A stretch of DNA of 64,000 bases from Gammaproteobacteria bacterium UBA7310 (GCA_002471665.1 DKQK01000015.1:39981-103980), one strand, 5' to 3'. Positions 40,231 to 50,300 are shown, counted from the stretch's first letter. Notes: generated by a model from the letters alone, not told the origin. Translations and numbers: made by a program.

Positions 40231-43200
40231 CTAACGATAGGATTCCCTCATGAACAACAGCGGTCTGTCGTCGGACTGTTCACCGAAAACCGCGGTACCA
40301 TAGGGGTTCTGTCGCAAACCATCGCCGTTAAAATCATAGCAGAGCCAGTGCTCACCGCATTCTTCACCGGGATCGTTGTCACTGGTATCTGCATCCAACA
40401 ACCAACGCAGGGTCGCGCGGCCGGAATTGGGGTTATCGGCGCCATCATAACCCGGCGCGGTCAAACTGATCAGGGCATAGCCCGGCGCCTGCGCAATTCC
40501 ACCCACGCTGGTTTCCCCCGCATCCAGGTTACCGCTGTACTGCGCCAGCTCAACATCGCTGGATAACACCAAGGTTCCCAGACAGGCATTGTTATCATCG
40601 GTGTTATTGATAAACGCCCCGGCGCTGTTCCAGTATTGCAGGCGCAGGGTCATGATCAAGGGCGTCTGCACCGAACCATAACGGTTATCGATCCAGCCCC
40701 GGCCGTAACGCAGCTCCACTCCACTGATATCCTCCAGCACGTACTCGCTGCAACTGCCCGCAGGCTGATAGCAAATACGGTCACCGTTGCTTTCGGTGAC
40801 GGTTAAAGCCGCATCCGAAATCCGATAATCCAGTAACGGATTCCAGGGTACATCGCCGGCATCGGGCTGGTCATTCAACTTGGCGATGGTTAGCCCATGG
40901 GAAGTGGTGCTGTACAGACCGATCCCCGCTGCCCGGGAAAGCCAGCCGGCACCGCTGATGCTGACATCAAAACAGGCCCCATCAATACCACCGAAGCCAT
41001 CCAGGCAGGCCGAACCTGCGGCCACACTGGCGGGGTCCAGCAACACTTCGTGGGTCAGTTGCGGCAGGCTCCAGAAATCCCCCTCATAGTTTTCGGTGGT
41101 CGCCCCCAGGGTGTTCACCGCGGTCACTGTGATGATGGGTTCCGCCACAAAGCCAAAAGCTTGCCCCTGATAGGTCATGTCGCAGCTCCAGGTGGCCGGG
41201 TCCGGGCCATTGCGCAATTGCGGCGTGTTGTCCGCCAGCAGAAACTGATCCGGGTAAAAACGCCCCACATTGTCTATCCTGCCGGTAACGTTGCGGCCCG
41301 AGTTCAAATAGCCACCGCTTTGCAAGCCGGCGTCCAGCTGAATGATCCCCACTTCATCAAAACGCACCGCCGTGGTGGCCACACCACTGCTGAAGGTGTT
41401 GGCCAGCGCCACGGTTGCACCGGCCAGGCCATTGTCCACCCCACCCACAGGGGCCACCAGTTGCGAGGAAAGGATCACGTCTTCCCCTTCACTGCCGAAG
41501 CTGGGGGTAACGCCGTTGGCAGACAAATCCGCACCGGCATCGGCATAGCCATCCACCGGGCTGGTATCATCGTTGGCATCGTACAACACCGCCCGTACCT
41601 GCACGTCAAACAGTTCTCCTGCCTTCACAAACCCGTCGCCGGCAAACGTGGTGGCCGCAGGGTTGGGCAGCGGCGTTGCATCCCCGGATTGCGCCGATAG
41701 ATCAAACCCGAACGGCCGCACGGTGTAGTCGTTGGTGTTGGCGCTGATGACCACCGGCTGGTTATTAATATCCAGAACCAATCCGGAGCTGTCGTCCATC
41801 AGGTTCAATGCGTACTCCCCCACATCCGTGGTTACCAGGGTGGTGGTGGCTTCACCCTGGGTAAAGCCAAGGGTAAAATTATTGCTGCCCGGTTGGGCGT
41901 CCGGCAGTGTTACGTTGCCGCCGCTGCCGGATAAAGCCGGAGCAGCACCAGCGGAGAAATTCGCCCCGCGGCTGATCCAGGCCTTGAGGGCGATATCACC
42001 GTTGTACTCCGCAAACAGGCCACACTCTGTGCCATCGGTTTCACGCTTCAACATTTGCACCAAAAAACCGTGATCACGGCCGGCAATCACATCATCACCC
42101 AGGGTATCGTTGGTGGAAATCACCAACGCGTTCTCACTGAACGTGATGGCGTTGGATACGCCGCTGGCGGTGCCGCCGTTTTCACTGGCCGTCACCGTTA
42201 ACGCATCCGCATGGGTATTGCTCAGTGACAACACCACCTGGCCGTTATCACCGGCTGCAAAGGTGTACTGGGCCGCACCATCGTCGTTTGTGTCCGGATC
42301 CGGCGCCAGGCTGCCACTGGCACCCGGCGCGCTCCAGTTACCGTGATTGGTACTGGTGCTGAGATTGATGGTGCCGGTAAACCCGCTATAGGTGGAGCCA
42401 TCATCCAACAGCGCCCGCAGCGTCACCTCGGTGGGCGCACAAACACTGGCGGTGCTGGCGGCGGTGACTTCAAAGCCATCCAACACACTGGCACAGGGAT
42501 TGGTGGCGTTCATGTCCGCAATCACATCCGAGGTAGTGATGGCGCGATCATACAGTTTGACTTCATCGATGATGCCCCGCCAGCGGCGCGAGGTGATGCC
42601 CTGATCCGCGCCGATTTCCATGGGATCACTATTGGTTACCAGGGTTTCTCCGGTGTAAGTGCGATTCGCCACTTCCACACCATCCAGATAAATACTCTGC
42701 CGACTTTGCGAGTACACGATGCCGATGTGGTGCCAGTTACCCAGGGTAATGGTGGCGCTGCCGGAATCAAAAGAACGGGTGGTGTTACCGTTGCGGGTAC
42801 TTTGCCACCACCAGTAAATCTGACCACTGGGATTGATATGAAACTCATAGTTTTCATCTTTCGAAAAAATCGAGCTGAGATCCCCCGGCGCATACTCATC
42901 CATACGAATCCAGGCCAAAATGGCCAGCTCACTGGTCAGATCCAGCAGCGGATTGTCGTTCACCCGAATCAGGTTATTGCCATCAAACTCAGCACCATTA
43001 CACACCTGGGCCGGTACCGACGCAGGGTTGCCAATACTGGTTCCATTCAAGCCGTTGAACGATGAATCAATCACCTCACCGGTGCTGCCATTCCAGGTAG
43101 GGCCTTCCAGTTTATAGTGGGCCACCAGACCATCATCGCTGACGAAGGAATCCACGCAGGTATGAAAATTGACATTGGGCACATCCACGAAGCTGCCGCC

Positions 43201-43989
43201 GGCGGGTGTTTGCCATTGTAAATGGGCGGTTTTGGTAGAGAACGCTTCCGGTTCTTTGAAGAACTCCATCAGCACGGAATAGCGTTGTCCGGCAAGCAGC
43301 GGGATCACTGTACTGGTCTGCGTGCCATAGGTATCCACCCAGCGATTGATGATCTGATTGCTGTTGCCCACCTCACCCAACCAGACCCGGGAGCCGTCTT
43401 CCGATACGGTACGAAAGGTATAGTCACCGCTGATGTCCGGCTCGATCATGCCCTCCCAGCGGATGGAGAAGCCGTTGAACCAGGCCCCCGCCGGCCAAGT
43501 AAAAATGCCCCAGTCAAAATCAATGGCGCTGTCCACCCGTTGAAACTGAGCGTTGCCCGAGAGGGTATCGTTACCCCAATAGGAGGCCGCCAGACCATTT
43601 TGTTGCGTGGTAAAATAGAAACCATCGCTGGTGTTATTGAATACGGTATCCGTAATATCCTCGATCCCGCTGGCGGCAACGTTATAGGTGCGGCCGGCCG
43701 TCATGTCTGTGCCCAACACCAGTATCACCTGATAGCCTTCATCGGATAATACCGCACGGGTAATGGTTGGCGCCCCCCCGCTGTTTACCGTCAGTGTATA
43801 GTTCGTCACTGTTTCCGCGCTGGATTGCTTGAGCATGGCCTGCCCGCCCACCGAATCAAAGGTGAGCATAATCTGATTATCAACGCCGCATACCGCATTG
43901 GCCTGTAAGACCCGTGCCACCGCACCCTGACACAGGACAGCAAAACAGAACAACAGGGTAATAACAGCGCGGAGGCTATAGCTCAACAT
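40231..43989 (-). CDS. mshQ: MshQ-like surface protein with PA14 and LamG domains (DUF6701)
   Basis: A 1252-residue exported protein ending the MSHA operon. After a signal peptide (AVITLLFCFAVLCQGAVA) come a beta-rich domain and a PA14 domain from about residue 130 (GLAASYWGNDTL, WEGMIEPDISGDYTFRTVSE, DGSRVWLG). A LamG/jelly-roll domain follows from about 285 (VAHYKLEGPTW, WHHIGIVYSQSRQSIYLDGV). The C-terminal half is of the DUF6701/MshQ type, with TNDYTVRPFGFDLSAQSGD and VGRFYPDQFLLADNTPQL. PA14 and LamG usually bind carbohydrate, so this may be the pilus tip or adhesin. It overlaps mshP by 14 nt. Confidence 0.85.
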   Translation of the reverse strand: MLSYSLRAVITLLFCFAVLCQGAVARVLQANAVCGVDNQIMLTFDSVGGQAMLKQSSAETVTNYTLTVNSGGAPTITRAVLSDEGYQVILVLGTDMTAGRTYNVAASGIEDITDTVFNNTSDGFYFTTQQNGLAASYWGNDTLSGNAQFQRVDSAIDFDWGIFTWPAGAWFNGFSIRWEGMIEPDISGDYTFRTVSEDGSRVWLGEVGNSNQIINRWVDTYGTQTSTVIPLLAGQRYSVLMEFFKEPEAFSTKTAHLQWQTPAGGSFVDVPNVNFHTCVDSFVSDDGLVAHYKLEGPTWNGSTGEVIDSSFNGLNGTSIGNPASVPAQVCNGAEFDGNNLIRVNDNPLLDLTSELAILAWIRMDEYAPGDLSSIFSKDENYEFHINPSGQIYWWWQSTRNGNTTRSFDSGSATITLGNWHHIGIVYSQSRQSIYLDGVEVANRTYTGETLVTNSDPMEIGADQGITSRRWRGIIDEVKLYDRAITTSDVIADMNATNPCASVLDGFEVTAASTASVCAPTEVTLRALLDDGSTYSGFTGTINLSTSTNHGNWSAPGASGSLAPDPDTNDDGAAQYTFAAGDNGQVVLSLSNTHADALTVTASENGGTASGVSNAITFSENALVISTNDTLGDDVIAGRDHGFLVQMLKRETDGTECGLFAEYNGDIALKAWISRGANFSAGAAPALSGSGGNVTLPDAQPGSNNFTLGFTQGEATTTLVTTDVGEYALNLMDDSSGLVLDINNQPVVISANTNDYTVRPFGFDLSAQSGDATPLPNPAATTFAGDGFVKAGELFDVQVRAVLYDANDDTSPVDGYADAGADLSANGVTPSFGSEGEDVILSSQLVAPVGGVDNGLAGATVALANTFSSGVATTAVRFDEVGIIQLDAGLQSGGYLNSGRNVTGRIDNVGRFYPDQFLLADNTPQLRNGPDPATWSCDMTYQGQAFGFVAEPIITVTAVNTLGATTENYEGDFWSLPQLTHEVLLDPASVAAGSACLDGFGGIDGACFDVSISGAGWLSRAAGIGLYSTTSHGLTIAKLNDQPDAGDVPWNPLLDYRISDAALTVTESNGDRICYQPAGSCSEYVLEDISGVELRYGRGWIDNRYGSVQTPLIMTLRLQYWNSAGAFINNTDDNNACLGTLVLSSDVELAQYSGNLDAGETSVGGIAQAPGYALISLTAPGYDGADNPNSGRATLRWLLDADTSDNDPGEECGEHWLCYDFNGDGLRQNPYGTAVFGEQSDDRPLLFMRESYR

Positions 43990-44380
43990 TCAACACCACC
44001 GTCAATTGCCGTGAAACAAAATCCAGATCAGAGGGTGCACCGCCACTTTGCGCCCGCACATCAACCTGAAAAACCCTGGTGGTATTGCCTGCCTCGTTGT
44101 AATCCAGACTGTTGCAATTCACCACCACCTGAACGCCATTGATGGTGTACGTTCCCGCTGCCGGGGCACAGGTGTCGGTTGCATTGATGTGATAGGCCGC
44201 CCGTTCGACACCGGCTTTTGCTGCCCAGAAGGCACGGCTGGACTGCAATCGAATATCGGTAACCCCGGAAGCAACGTTCAACAATTGCGCCATGGCCCCC
44301 ACCAGCAACGCCACAATCACAATCATAAAAATAATGGCCGGTAGCGCAATGCCCGAATGCTGTCTGGCGTTCCGCTTCAT
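43976..44380 (-). CDS. mshP: MSHA pilus protein MshP (PilX-like)
   Basis: A 134-residue minor pilin-type protein. The N-terminus GIALPAIIFMIVIVALLVGAM is a hydrophobic helix with the G-x-A-L-P pattern of PilX/MshP proteins that lack the usual Phe-Thr-Leu processing site. Two Cys residues and a beta-rich tail follow. It overlaps mshO (ATGA) and mshQ, so translation is probably coupled. It should belong to the pilus tip complex that primes fibre assembly. Confidence 0.85.
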   Translation of the reverse strand: MKRNARQHSGIALPAIIFMIVIVALLVGAMAQLLNVASGVTDIRLQSSRAFWAAKAGVERAAYHINATDTCAPAAGTYTINGVQVVVNCNSLDYNEAGNTTRVFQVDVRAQSGGAPSDLDFVSRQLTVVLNVEL

Positions 44381-45246
44381 GACCGATTCTCTATGGTGAT
44401 GGAACGAACCAGGGTGACACTCTCACCGGAGTCGGTCACCTGCAGGGAGATCGTGAGCATGCCGTAGGTGGCATCCAATGTGGTATAGCCGAACTGGCAA
44501 AGGGTGACGCCATCAATTAATAGCGCCGCACTGGAACCGGCAGGGGCCGAGGTGGGTTGGCTGGATTGAATAGGATAGCCGCCATAGCGGGTGATGCTGG
44601 TTCCATTGCACAGGTAACTGGCGGCGTTGTTCACCAGATAGAAACGCCCGGCGGCCGACCCCAATGCAAACTGAAAACCCGGCGCCAGCGTAATCTGATT
44701 GCCGCTGATGGCCGGGATCACCCCACTTGGTGTGATTACGTGGCTGCCCAAAGGCACCAGGGTTCCGCTACCCGAGCCAGCGTACAGATTGATGCCTGCG
44801 CTGCCCATGGCGGAGGTATTGCCCACCACCACTCTTGCATTGGCGGGCAGGGCGGGCATGGTGCCGGAATGCAATACTTCGAATTCCGTATCCAACGTGG
44901 AAAAATCCAGGGTAGCCACCTGCGCCGCTACCGGGTCTGCCAGGGAACTGTCCGGACGTTTACGATAACGGCCCCAATCCTGTACGGGCACCCATTCCAG
45001 CGCATTGCCGCCACTGACCCGGATGCTGTGTGGTACGGCGTTGCGCAAATCCCGCGCCATGACCTGTAATGCCATATCCGCTTTTGCCACCAGCTCCGCA
45101 CGCCGGGCTGTGTCTACATACCCCAGCATCTGATTACCCACCATGGTGGTTACCAGCACCGACACCACCCCCATCAGCGAGATGGCGATCACCAGTTCCA
45201 CCAAGGTGAAACCGCTATGCTCAACTACACGCGGGATCACTTTCAT
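44377..45246 (-). CDS. mshO: MSHA minor pilin MshO (prepilin)
   Basis: A 289-residue type IV prepilin. The class III-type leader is short (KVIPRVVEHSG) and is followed by FTLVELVIAISLMGVVSVLV with Glu5, the signature of prepilin peptidase processing. The long C-terminal part is beta-rich with two late cysteines. The ATG at 45246 gives the standard short leader and overlaps the mshD stop by 26 nt; an in-frame start at 45282 is less likely. Its place (mshD-mshO-mshP) is the canonical MSHA order. Confidence 0.9.
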   Translation of the reverse strand: MKVIPRVVEHSGFTLVELVIAISLMGVVSVLVTTMVGNQMLGYVDTARRAELVAKADMALQVMARDLRNAVPHSIRVSGGNALEWVPVQDWGRYRKRPDSSLADPVAAQVATLDFSTLDTEFEVLHSGTMPALPANARVVVGNTSAMGSAGINLYAGSGSGTLVPLGSHVITPSGVIPAISGNQITLAPGFQFALGSAAGRFYLVNNAASYLCNGTSITRYGGYPIQSSQPTSAPAGSSAALLIDGVTLCQFGYTTLDATYGMLTISLQVTDSGESVTLVRSITIENRS

Positions 45247-45742
45247 ATTGGGTCCGATAACCAATGAGGCTGACGGTTTCATTCAACGGTGTGGTGATAT
45301 TGACGGTGACTTTCAGGGCACAGTTGGACGGCACACTATCCAGATCCGAGGTGGTGGCCACACTCATGGCAACGCTGTAGCCCGCCAGCCCGGCAACAGC
45401 AGCCCCATTGGGCAGTGTAATACTGCTGCTGTTGTAATTGTTGTAATCGCACACCCGCACAAAGTCCTCCCGGTTGCCGGTGGGGGCAGACGCCGGACAC
45501 ACACTGCCATCTGGTGCCAGAAAGGGTTTCAGCAGCGCTTCTTCCAGGTAGGATTCCGCCAGTGAAATGGCCTGAGTTCGGATCATCGGATCGGCACTGC
45601 GCCCGGCAATGGAAGCATAGGCCGTCATCAGGCCGACAATCATAACGCCGGCAATGGCAATCGCCATTACCAGTTCGATCAGGGTGGTACCCTGCTCGGT
45701 GCACCTTACCGCAACGGGGTAATCACGCAAATCAGTGCACAT
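45221..45742 (-). CDS. mshD: MSHA minor pilin MshD
   Basis: A 173-residue prepilin. After the leader DLRDYPVAVRCTEQG comes TTLIELVMAIAIAGVMIVGL, a prepilin helix with Glu at position +5, though the first mature residue is Thr rather than Phe. The C-terminal part has four cysteines and a beta-rich pattern. It overlaps mshC by 11 nt. Position and PilV-like sequence support MshD. The Thr1 substitution may lower methylation but is tolerated in some minor pilins. Confidence 0.88.
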   Translation of the reverse strand: MCTDLRDYPVAVRCTEQGTTLIELVMAIAIAGVMIVGLMTAYASIAGRSADPMIRTQAISLAESYLEEALLKPFLAPDGSVCPASAPTGNREDFVRVCDYNNYNSSSITLPNGAAVAGLAGYSVAMSVATTSDLDSVPSNCALKVTVNITTPLNETVSLIGYRTQYESDPACS

Positions 45743-46223
45743 AGCCGGTTGCCCCTTCCACCGTAATCACAGTACCACCCACCGTGACCTGGGCTGCGGC
45801 ACTCAGGACATTCAATGCGCTGTTCATGGCCCGCCCGCGACCATCAAACAATATAGGGTCCACTGTGGCTACATAACTGGAACCTGAAGGCAGTGGGGCA
45901 CGCTCACTGAATCCCGTGGTGTAGTCGCCGGGATTGGTAACGGCGGTGGCGGCAAAACCATTGCTGCTGTTGCAATCGGAATCAACGCTGACCGTAAACC
46001 CGCTGCTGGTGAAATCCACCTGGGTGATGCAGCCGGAACCGGCGGCCTTGGCCCGGGCGTATTGCAACGCGGCGGACAGATCATCCAGGAAGGTGCGCTC
46101 CTCGTACACATCACTGGAAGCAAATCGGGGTCCGACCACAACAGCCAGGACCCCGATAATGGTAATTACGGTGATGAGTTCGATTAGGGTGAAGCCACTA
46201 GATCGTCGACTCCGAAAAATCAT
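45732..46223 (-). CDS. mshC: MSHA minor pilin MshC
   Basis: A 163-residue prepilin with leader IFRSRRSSG and FTLIELITVITIIGVLAVVV, the standard G/F cleavage site with Glu5. The mature domain has GSGCITQVDF and DSDCNSS, giving a disulfide-bonded loop. It resembles GspH/FimT-type minor pseudopilins. It lies 25 nt after mshA and overlaps mshD, so it is in the pilin part of the operon. Role: minor pilin in initiation complex. Confidence 0.9.
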   Translation of the reverse strand: MIFRSRRSSGFTLIELITVITIIGVLAVVVGPRFASSDVYEERTFLDDLSAALQYARAKAAGSGCITQVDFTSSGFTVSVDSDCNSSNGFAATAVTNPGDYTTGFSERAPLPSGSSYVATVDPILFDGRGRAMNSALNVLSAAAQVTVGGTVITVEGATGYVH

Positions 46224-46248
46224 AACACCTCATATTACGTCTTACTTA

Positions 46249-46689
46249 TTAGCAACCGGCAACTGCGCCGAAGATCGGTGCTCCACCCACACCCGCTTCG
46301 GTATAGGTAAAGCTGCAGGCACCATAGGTTACGGTCATCACAGCGGGATCACCATTATCATCAGCACAGGTAAAATCTGTAGTTAACTGCGCAGCATCGC
46401 AAATGGTACCGTTACCATCGGCATCATCTCCACTGGGATAACCATTCACAATATCAATATCCGTGCCTTCCAGATCCACGGTTGCAGGGGCACCTCCATC
46501 TGCCAAAAACGCAGCATGGGAAATTGCGGCTGCCGATTTTGCCGAACCCAGGGCACCTTCGGTGGCGGCGCGTTCGGCGTCGCTGCTTAGATTTGCAAAG
46601 CGCGGCAGGGCGAACGCCGACAGAATACCCAGAATGACGATCACCATGATCAATTCAATTAAGGTGAAACCCGATTGTTGCTTCTTCAT
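46249..46689 (-). CDS. mshA: MSHA major pilin MshA
   Basis: A 146-residue type IV pilin. It has a very short positively charged leader (KKQQSG) and the canonical processed N-terminus FTLIELIMVIVILGILSAFA with Glu5, then LPRFANLSSDAERAATEGAL, which is typical of MSHA pilins. Two late cysteines (YGACSF and VAGC at the terminus) would form the D-region disulfide. It probably is the main fibre subunit because of its position after mshB and its conserved sequence. The ATG follows AGAGGTAG. Confidence 0.93.
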   Translation of the reverse strand: MKKQQSGFTLIELIMVIVILGILSAFALPRFANLSSDAERAATEGALGSAKSAAAISHAAFLADGGAPATVDLEGTDIDIVNGYPSGDDADGNGTICDAAQLTTDFTCADDNGDPAVMTVTYGACSFTYTEAGVGGAPIFGAVAGC

Positions 46690-46713
46690 TACTCTACCTC
46701 TTGATAAAACTCA

Positions 46714-47232
46714 CTAATTTATCGTTGTAATCACTTCGCCGGTTCTGGCGTTGTACACAATATTGCTGCCGGTATCGGTGCGGCGATACAGGTAGCGGCA
46801 ATTCCCATTTACGGTATCCACCAGATAATCAGAGCTGGAAGCCACGCTGGCCGATACCGACGGCGCGTTGGCAACCAACACCCCACGCCAAATTCGTACG
46901 CAACGTTCCGCACTGTCCATTACGTCGCTGTTGTTGGAGCCGGAGCCCTGACCAACATCCGTAGGCCAACCTTCATTGCTGGTGGCCACATCATCATTGC
47001 CAAAGCCGTCCACTTCATCCACTGCCAGGGAACTGCCGTTCGCCACCCACTGACTGCGCACCAGCACCACCGCCGACGCCATTGCACCGCCCGCGCCGAA
47101 TACCGCCGCCTCATGAGCGTTGTCGTAGGTATCCAACATCTTGGGCAGCGCAACCGCCGCCAGTATAGAAATAAGCGCGATTACCACCACCATTTCTATC
47201 ATCGTAAAACCGTTGCTGTGTATGTTGCCCAT
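46714..47232 (-). CDS. mshB: MSHA pilin-like protein MshB
   Basis: A 172-residue prepilin. The leader GNIHSNG precedes FTMIEMVVVIALISILAAVA, with the cleavage site and Glu5. Cys pairs occur in SAERCVRIWRG and NGNCRYLYR. The ATG at 47232 gives the right leader length; a longer frame starts at 47319. The ribosome site is weak (GGAAAA). In MSHA loci MshB is the minor pilin just ahead of mshA, which is the case here. Confidence 0.88.
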   Translation of the reverse strand: MGNIHSNGFTMIEMVVVIALISILAAVALPKMLDTYDNAHEAAVFGAGGAMASAVVLVRSQWVANGSSLAVDEVDGFGNDDVATSNEGWPTDVGQGSGSNNSDVMDSAERCVRIWRGVLVANAPSVSASVASSSDYLVDTVNGNCRYLYRRTDTGSNIVYNARTGEVITTIN

Positions 47233-47361
47233 CAGGTTTTCCGTTAAAACCCTTGTTTTCAAAACATTTGTCGAACGTGCTGTCTGTCTCATAAATATAG
47301 TCCAGATTTGCGCAACCATTAGCCGTTTAACGATTCTTTACAACCGCTAATCCGGCTTTAC

Positions 47362-48582
47362 TCACCGCTTCATTGCTGAGCCCAGCTCCCACATGGGCAA
47401 GAACACACCCAAGGCCAACACCAGCACCAAAATACCCAAAAAAACCAGAATGATAGGCTCAATGGCATCGGCCAACCCTTTCAGGTCGTAATCCACTTCC
47501 TCATCATAAAAATCCGCAACATCGTGTAACAGACGATCCAGCGAACCGGTTTCTTCTCCAATGGTGATCATCTGCACCACCAAATCCGAGAAAATTCCCG
47601 CCGCAGACGAAGTCCGCGCCAGGGAATCGCCCCGCTCCACTCCGCGCCGAATGGAATCAATATGGGAGGCGATATATTCATTACCTACAGTGGGGCCTAC
47701 TATACTTAGGGCCTGCAATACCGGCACGCCGGATTCAAACGTCATGGCAAAGCTGCGGGCAAAGCGCGACAACGCAATCTTTTCAAAAATGCTGCCGATG
47801 ATGGGTATTTTCATCTTGATTTCATCCCACCATAAGCGCCCCGACTCGGTATCGATATAGCGCACAAACCCAACGCTGCCGCCCACAATGGTACCGATCA
47901 CCAACCACCAGTAATCCACCGTAAAATTCGATACCGTCACCAGTATCTGAGTGGGTACCGGCAGCTCTGCCCCCACCTTGGTGAACACCTTGGCAAACTG
48001 GGGAATCACAAACATATTCACAATCATCAGTGCAATGAACATGGCACTGACCACAAACATGGGATAACGCATGGCCTGCGTCATGCGGTTGCGGGTGTCC
48101 CGCTCCATTTCGATATGGGAAATCAGTTTGGAAAAAGCATCTTCCAGACGCCCCGTGTTTTCACCCACGTGAATCATGCTGACGAACATGGTGTTAAAAA
48201 TGTTGCTGTGGGCACCCATGGCATTGGCCAGACTGGAACCGGTGGCCAGGCGCACATTGATATCCGATAGCGCCTCCTTGATGAGGTCCGATTTACTGAT
48301 ATCCGCCAAACCGGCAATGGCTTGAATGATGGGCACACCGGCCCGGGTCAGGGCCCGCATCTGACGGCACAGCATGATCAGATCGTCGTACTTTACTTTC
48401 TTGCGAAACGAAATATTGAGGTCGAGCAGACTGGCAGGCTTGGCCTCCAGTTCCCGAATGGCAACGGGCACAATGGATTGATTCTGCAACTGGATGGCCG
48501 CAGCCTGGGCATTGCTAGCCTCCAGCGTTCCGGATACTTCATTGCCCTGGGCAGTTCGCCCCCGATAGGAAAACGTCTGCAT
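47362..48582 (-). CDS. mshG: MSHA inner-membrane platform protein MshG
   Basis: A 406-residue PilC/GspF-family platform protein. Two T2SSF repeats are seen: LCRQMRALTRAGVPIIQAIA early, and RFARSFAMTFESGVPVLQAL later, each followed by a hydrophobic hairpin (FVVSAMFIALMIVNMFVIPQ; ILVFLGILVLVLALGVFLPM). It anchors the assembly ATPase and extracts pilins from the membrane. It follows mshE by 5 nt. mshF, normally between mshG and mshB, is absent. Confidence 0.95.
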   Translation of the reverse strand: MQTFSYRGRTAQGNEVSGTLEASNAQAAAIQLQNQSIVPVAIRELEAKPASLLDLNISFRKKVKYDDLIMLCRQMRALTRAGVPIIQAIAGLADISKSDLIKEALSDINVRLATGSSLANAMGAHSNIFNTMFVSMIHVGENTGRLEDAFSKLISHIEMERDTRNRMTQAMRYPMFVVSAMFIALMIVNMFVIPQFAKVFTKVGAELPVPTQILVTVSNFTVDYWWLVIGTIVGGSVGFVRYIDTESGRLWWDEIKMKIPIIGSIFEKIALSRFARSFAMTFESGVPVLQALSIVGPTVGNEYIASHIDSIRRGVERGDSLARTSSAAGIFSDLVVQMITIGEETGSLDRLLHDVADFYDEEVDYDLKGLADAIEPIILVFLGILVLVLALGVFLPMWELGSAMKR

Positions 48583-48587
48583 GGCGT

Positions 48588-50297
48588 TTATCCGTCATCC
48601 AGCGTGGCGGTGATCTTGAAGACTTCCTGCACTGAGGTGATGCCCGTCCGTGCATAATCCAGTGTACACAGGCTCAAGCTGCGGAAGTTCGGATTGTCTG
48701 CCGCCGCCCGTGCGAACTCCGCCGCATCGCCTTTGCGCAGCGCGTAAAGCAGGTTTTCATCCATCTCCAACAATTCATACACACCAACGCGGCCGGAATA
48801 GCCGGTGTTGTTGCAGTGGTGGCAACCGCTGCCTTTATGATATTCCGCATCCAACGCGGTGCCATCGATATTGCCCAGCCAGGTAAGCTCCTGCGGACTC
48901 AATTTATAGGGCTGAGTACAGTGTTCACATATTTTTCTGACCAGGCGCTGCGCGATCACCGCCCGCAGAGAGGATGCCACCAGAAACGCATCACAACCCA
49001 TGTCGATCAGGCGCATGGCGGTTGAAATGGAATCATTGGTGTGCAGCGTTGAGAGCACCATATGCCCGGTCATGGCCGCCCGCAAACCGATCTCCGCTGT
49101 CTCGTGATCCCGCATCTCCCCCACCAGAATCACATCCGGATCCTGACGCAGGGCGGTACGCAACACCGAGGAAAACGTCAAACCAATCTTGGAACTGACC
49201 TGCACCTGATTGATGCGGGGCAAACGGTATTCAATGGGATCCTCTGCCGTAATAACTTTGCGTTCCGGCACATTCAACATACTCAAGGCCGCATACAGGG
49301 TGGTGGTTTTACCGCTGCCGGTGGGCCCGGTCACCAGCACCATACCGTAGGGACGCTGAATCAGATTTTCAAACCGCTTGCGGATAGTCTCCGGCATGCC
49401 CAGCTTGTCCATGGACAACATGCCCGCCGACTGATCCAGCAAACGCATGACCACGCACTCACCATAAGGCACCGGCAGGGTAGACAATCGCACATCAATA
49501 CTCTTGCCCATCACCCGCACATTAAAGCGACCATCCTGGGGTAAACGCTTTTCAGAAATATCCAGGCCGGACATGATTTTCAGGCGCGACACCAACGCCG
49601 GGGCGATGCGGCGTTCTTTCATCACCTGCTCCTGCAACTCACCATCGATCCGCAAGCGCACCCGCAATACCTGCTCATCCGGTTCGATATGTATATCCGA
49701 GGCCCGTACCTGCACGGCATCCTCAAAGATACTCTGCAGCAAACGTACGACCGGTGCTTCTGCGGTATCGGTGGTGGTGGCCAGGCTCTCCAGATCGAAG
49801 TCGGTGCTTTCCAGCTCTGAATCCAATTCCACCGCAATCGAGGCAATCTGTTCAGAACGTCGATAGGAGCGATCCATGGCGGAGAGCAACTCCTGCTCCT
49901 TGACAAACGCAGGGTGCACCGGCCGTTTCAGAATACGTTGCAGTTCGTCGATCGCGATCAAATCCAGCGGATCCAGCATGCCCACTAAAATGCCGTCTGG
50001 CTGCTCGGCCAGCAAAATGGCACGAAAACGGCGGGCATAGGTTTCCGGTAGCACTTTTATAAGTTCGTTGTTCAGTCGGAAGCGGGCCAGATCCACAAAG
50101 GGATAGCCAAAATGATTGGCCATGGTTTGCAGCATCTGGGATTCGGTGACAAAGCCCAGGTCGATAACCACTTTACCGATTTTCTTACCGGTGCGCTTTT
50201 GTTCGTTCAACGCCTGCTTCAGCTGCTCATCCACAATGAGCCCTTTGGATACCAACAGATCACCGATACGTACCTTGGGCGCTTTGGAAGGTTCCAT
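48588..50297 (-). CDS. mshE: MSHA pilus assembly ATPase MshE
   Basis: A 569-residue GspE/PilB-type hexameric ATPase. The N-terminal 150 residues are the MshEN domain (RIGDLLVSKGLIVDEQLKQA, ILLAEQPDGILVGMLDPLDL), which in Vibrio cholerae MshE binds cyclic di-GMP. The Walker A box GPTGSGKTTT starts near residue 323, the Asp box and His box are in VGEMRDHETAEIGLRAAMTG and STLHTNDS. A zinc-binding region has CEHC and CHHC. It energises pilus extension, so pilus activity may respond to cyclic di-GMP. It starts 3 nt after mshL stops. Confidence 0.96.
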   Translation of the reverse strand: MEPSKAPKVRIGDLLVSKGLIVDEQLKQALNEQKRTGKKIGKVVIDLGFVTESQMLQTMANHFGYPFVDLARFRLNNELIKVLPETYARRFRAILLAEQPDGILVGMLDPLDLIAIDELQRILKRPVHPAFVKEQELLSAMDRSYRRSEQIASIAVELDSELESTDFDLESLATTTDTAEAPVVRLLQSIFEDAVQVRASDIHIEPDEQVLRVRLRIDGELQEQVMKERRIAPALVSRLKIMSGLDISEKRLPQDGRFNVRVMGKSIDVRLSTLPVPYGECVVMRLLDQSAGMLSMDKLGMPETIRKRFENLIQRPYGMVLVTGPTGSGKTTTLYAALSMLNVPERKVITAEDPIEYRLPRINQVQVSSKIGLTFSSVLRTALRQDPDVILVGEMRDHETAEIGLRAAMTGHMVLSTLHTNDSISTAMRLIDMGCDAFLVASSLRAVIAQRLVRKICEHCTQPYKLSPQELTWLGNIDGTALDAEYHKGSGCHHCNNTGYSGRVGVYELLEMDENLLYALRKGDAAEFARAAADNPNFRSLSLCTLDYARTGITSVQEVFKITATLDDG

Positions 50298-50300
50298 GGC

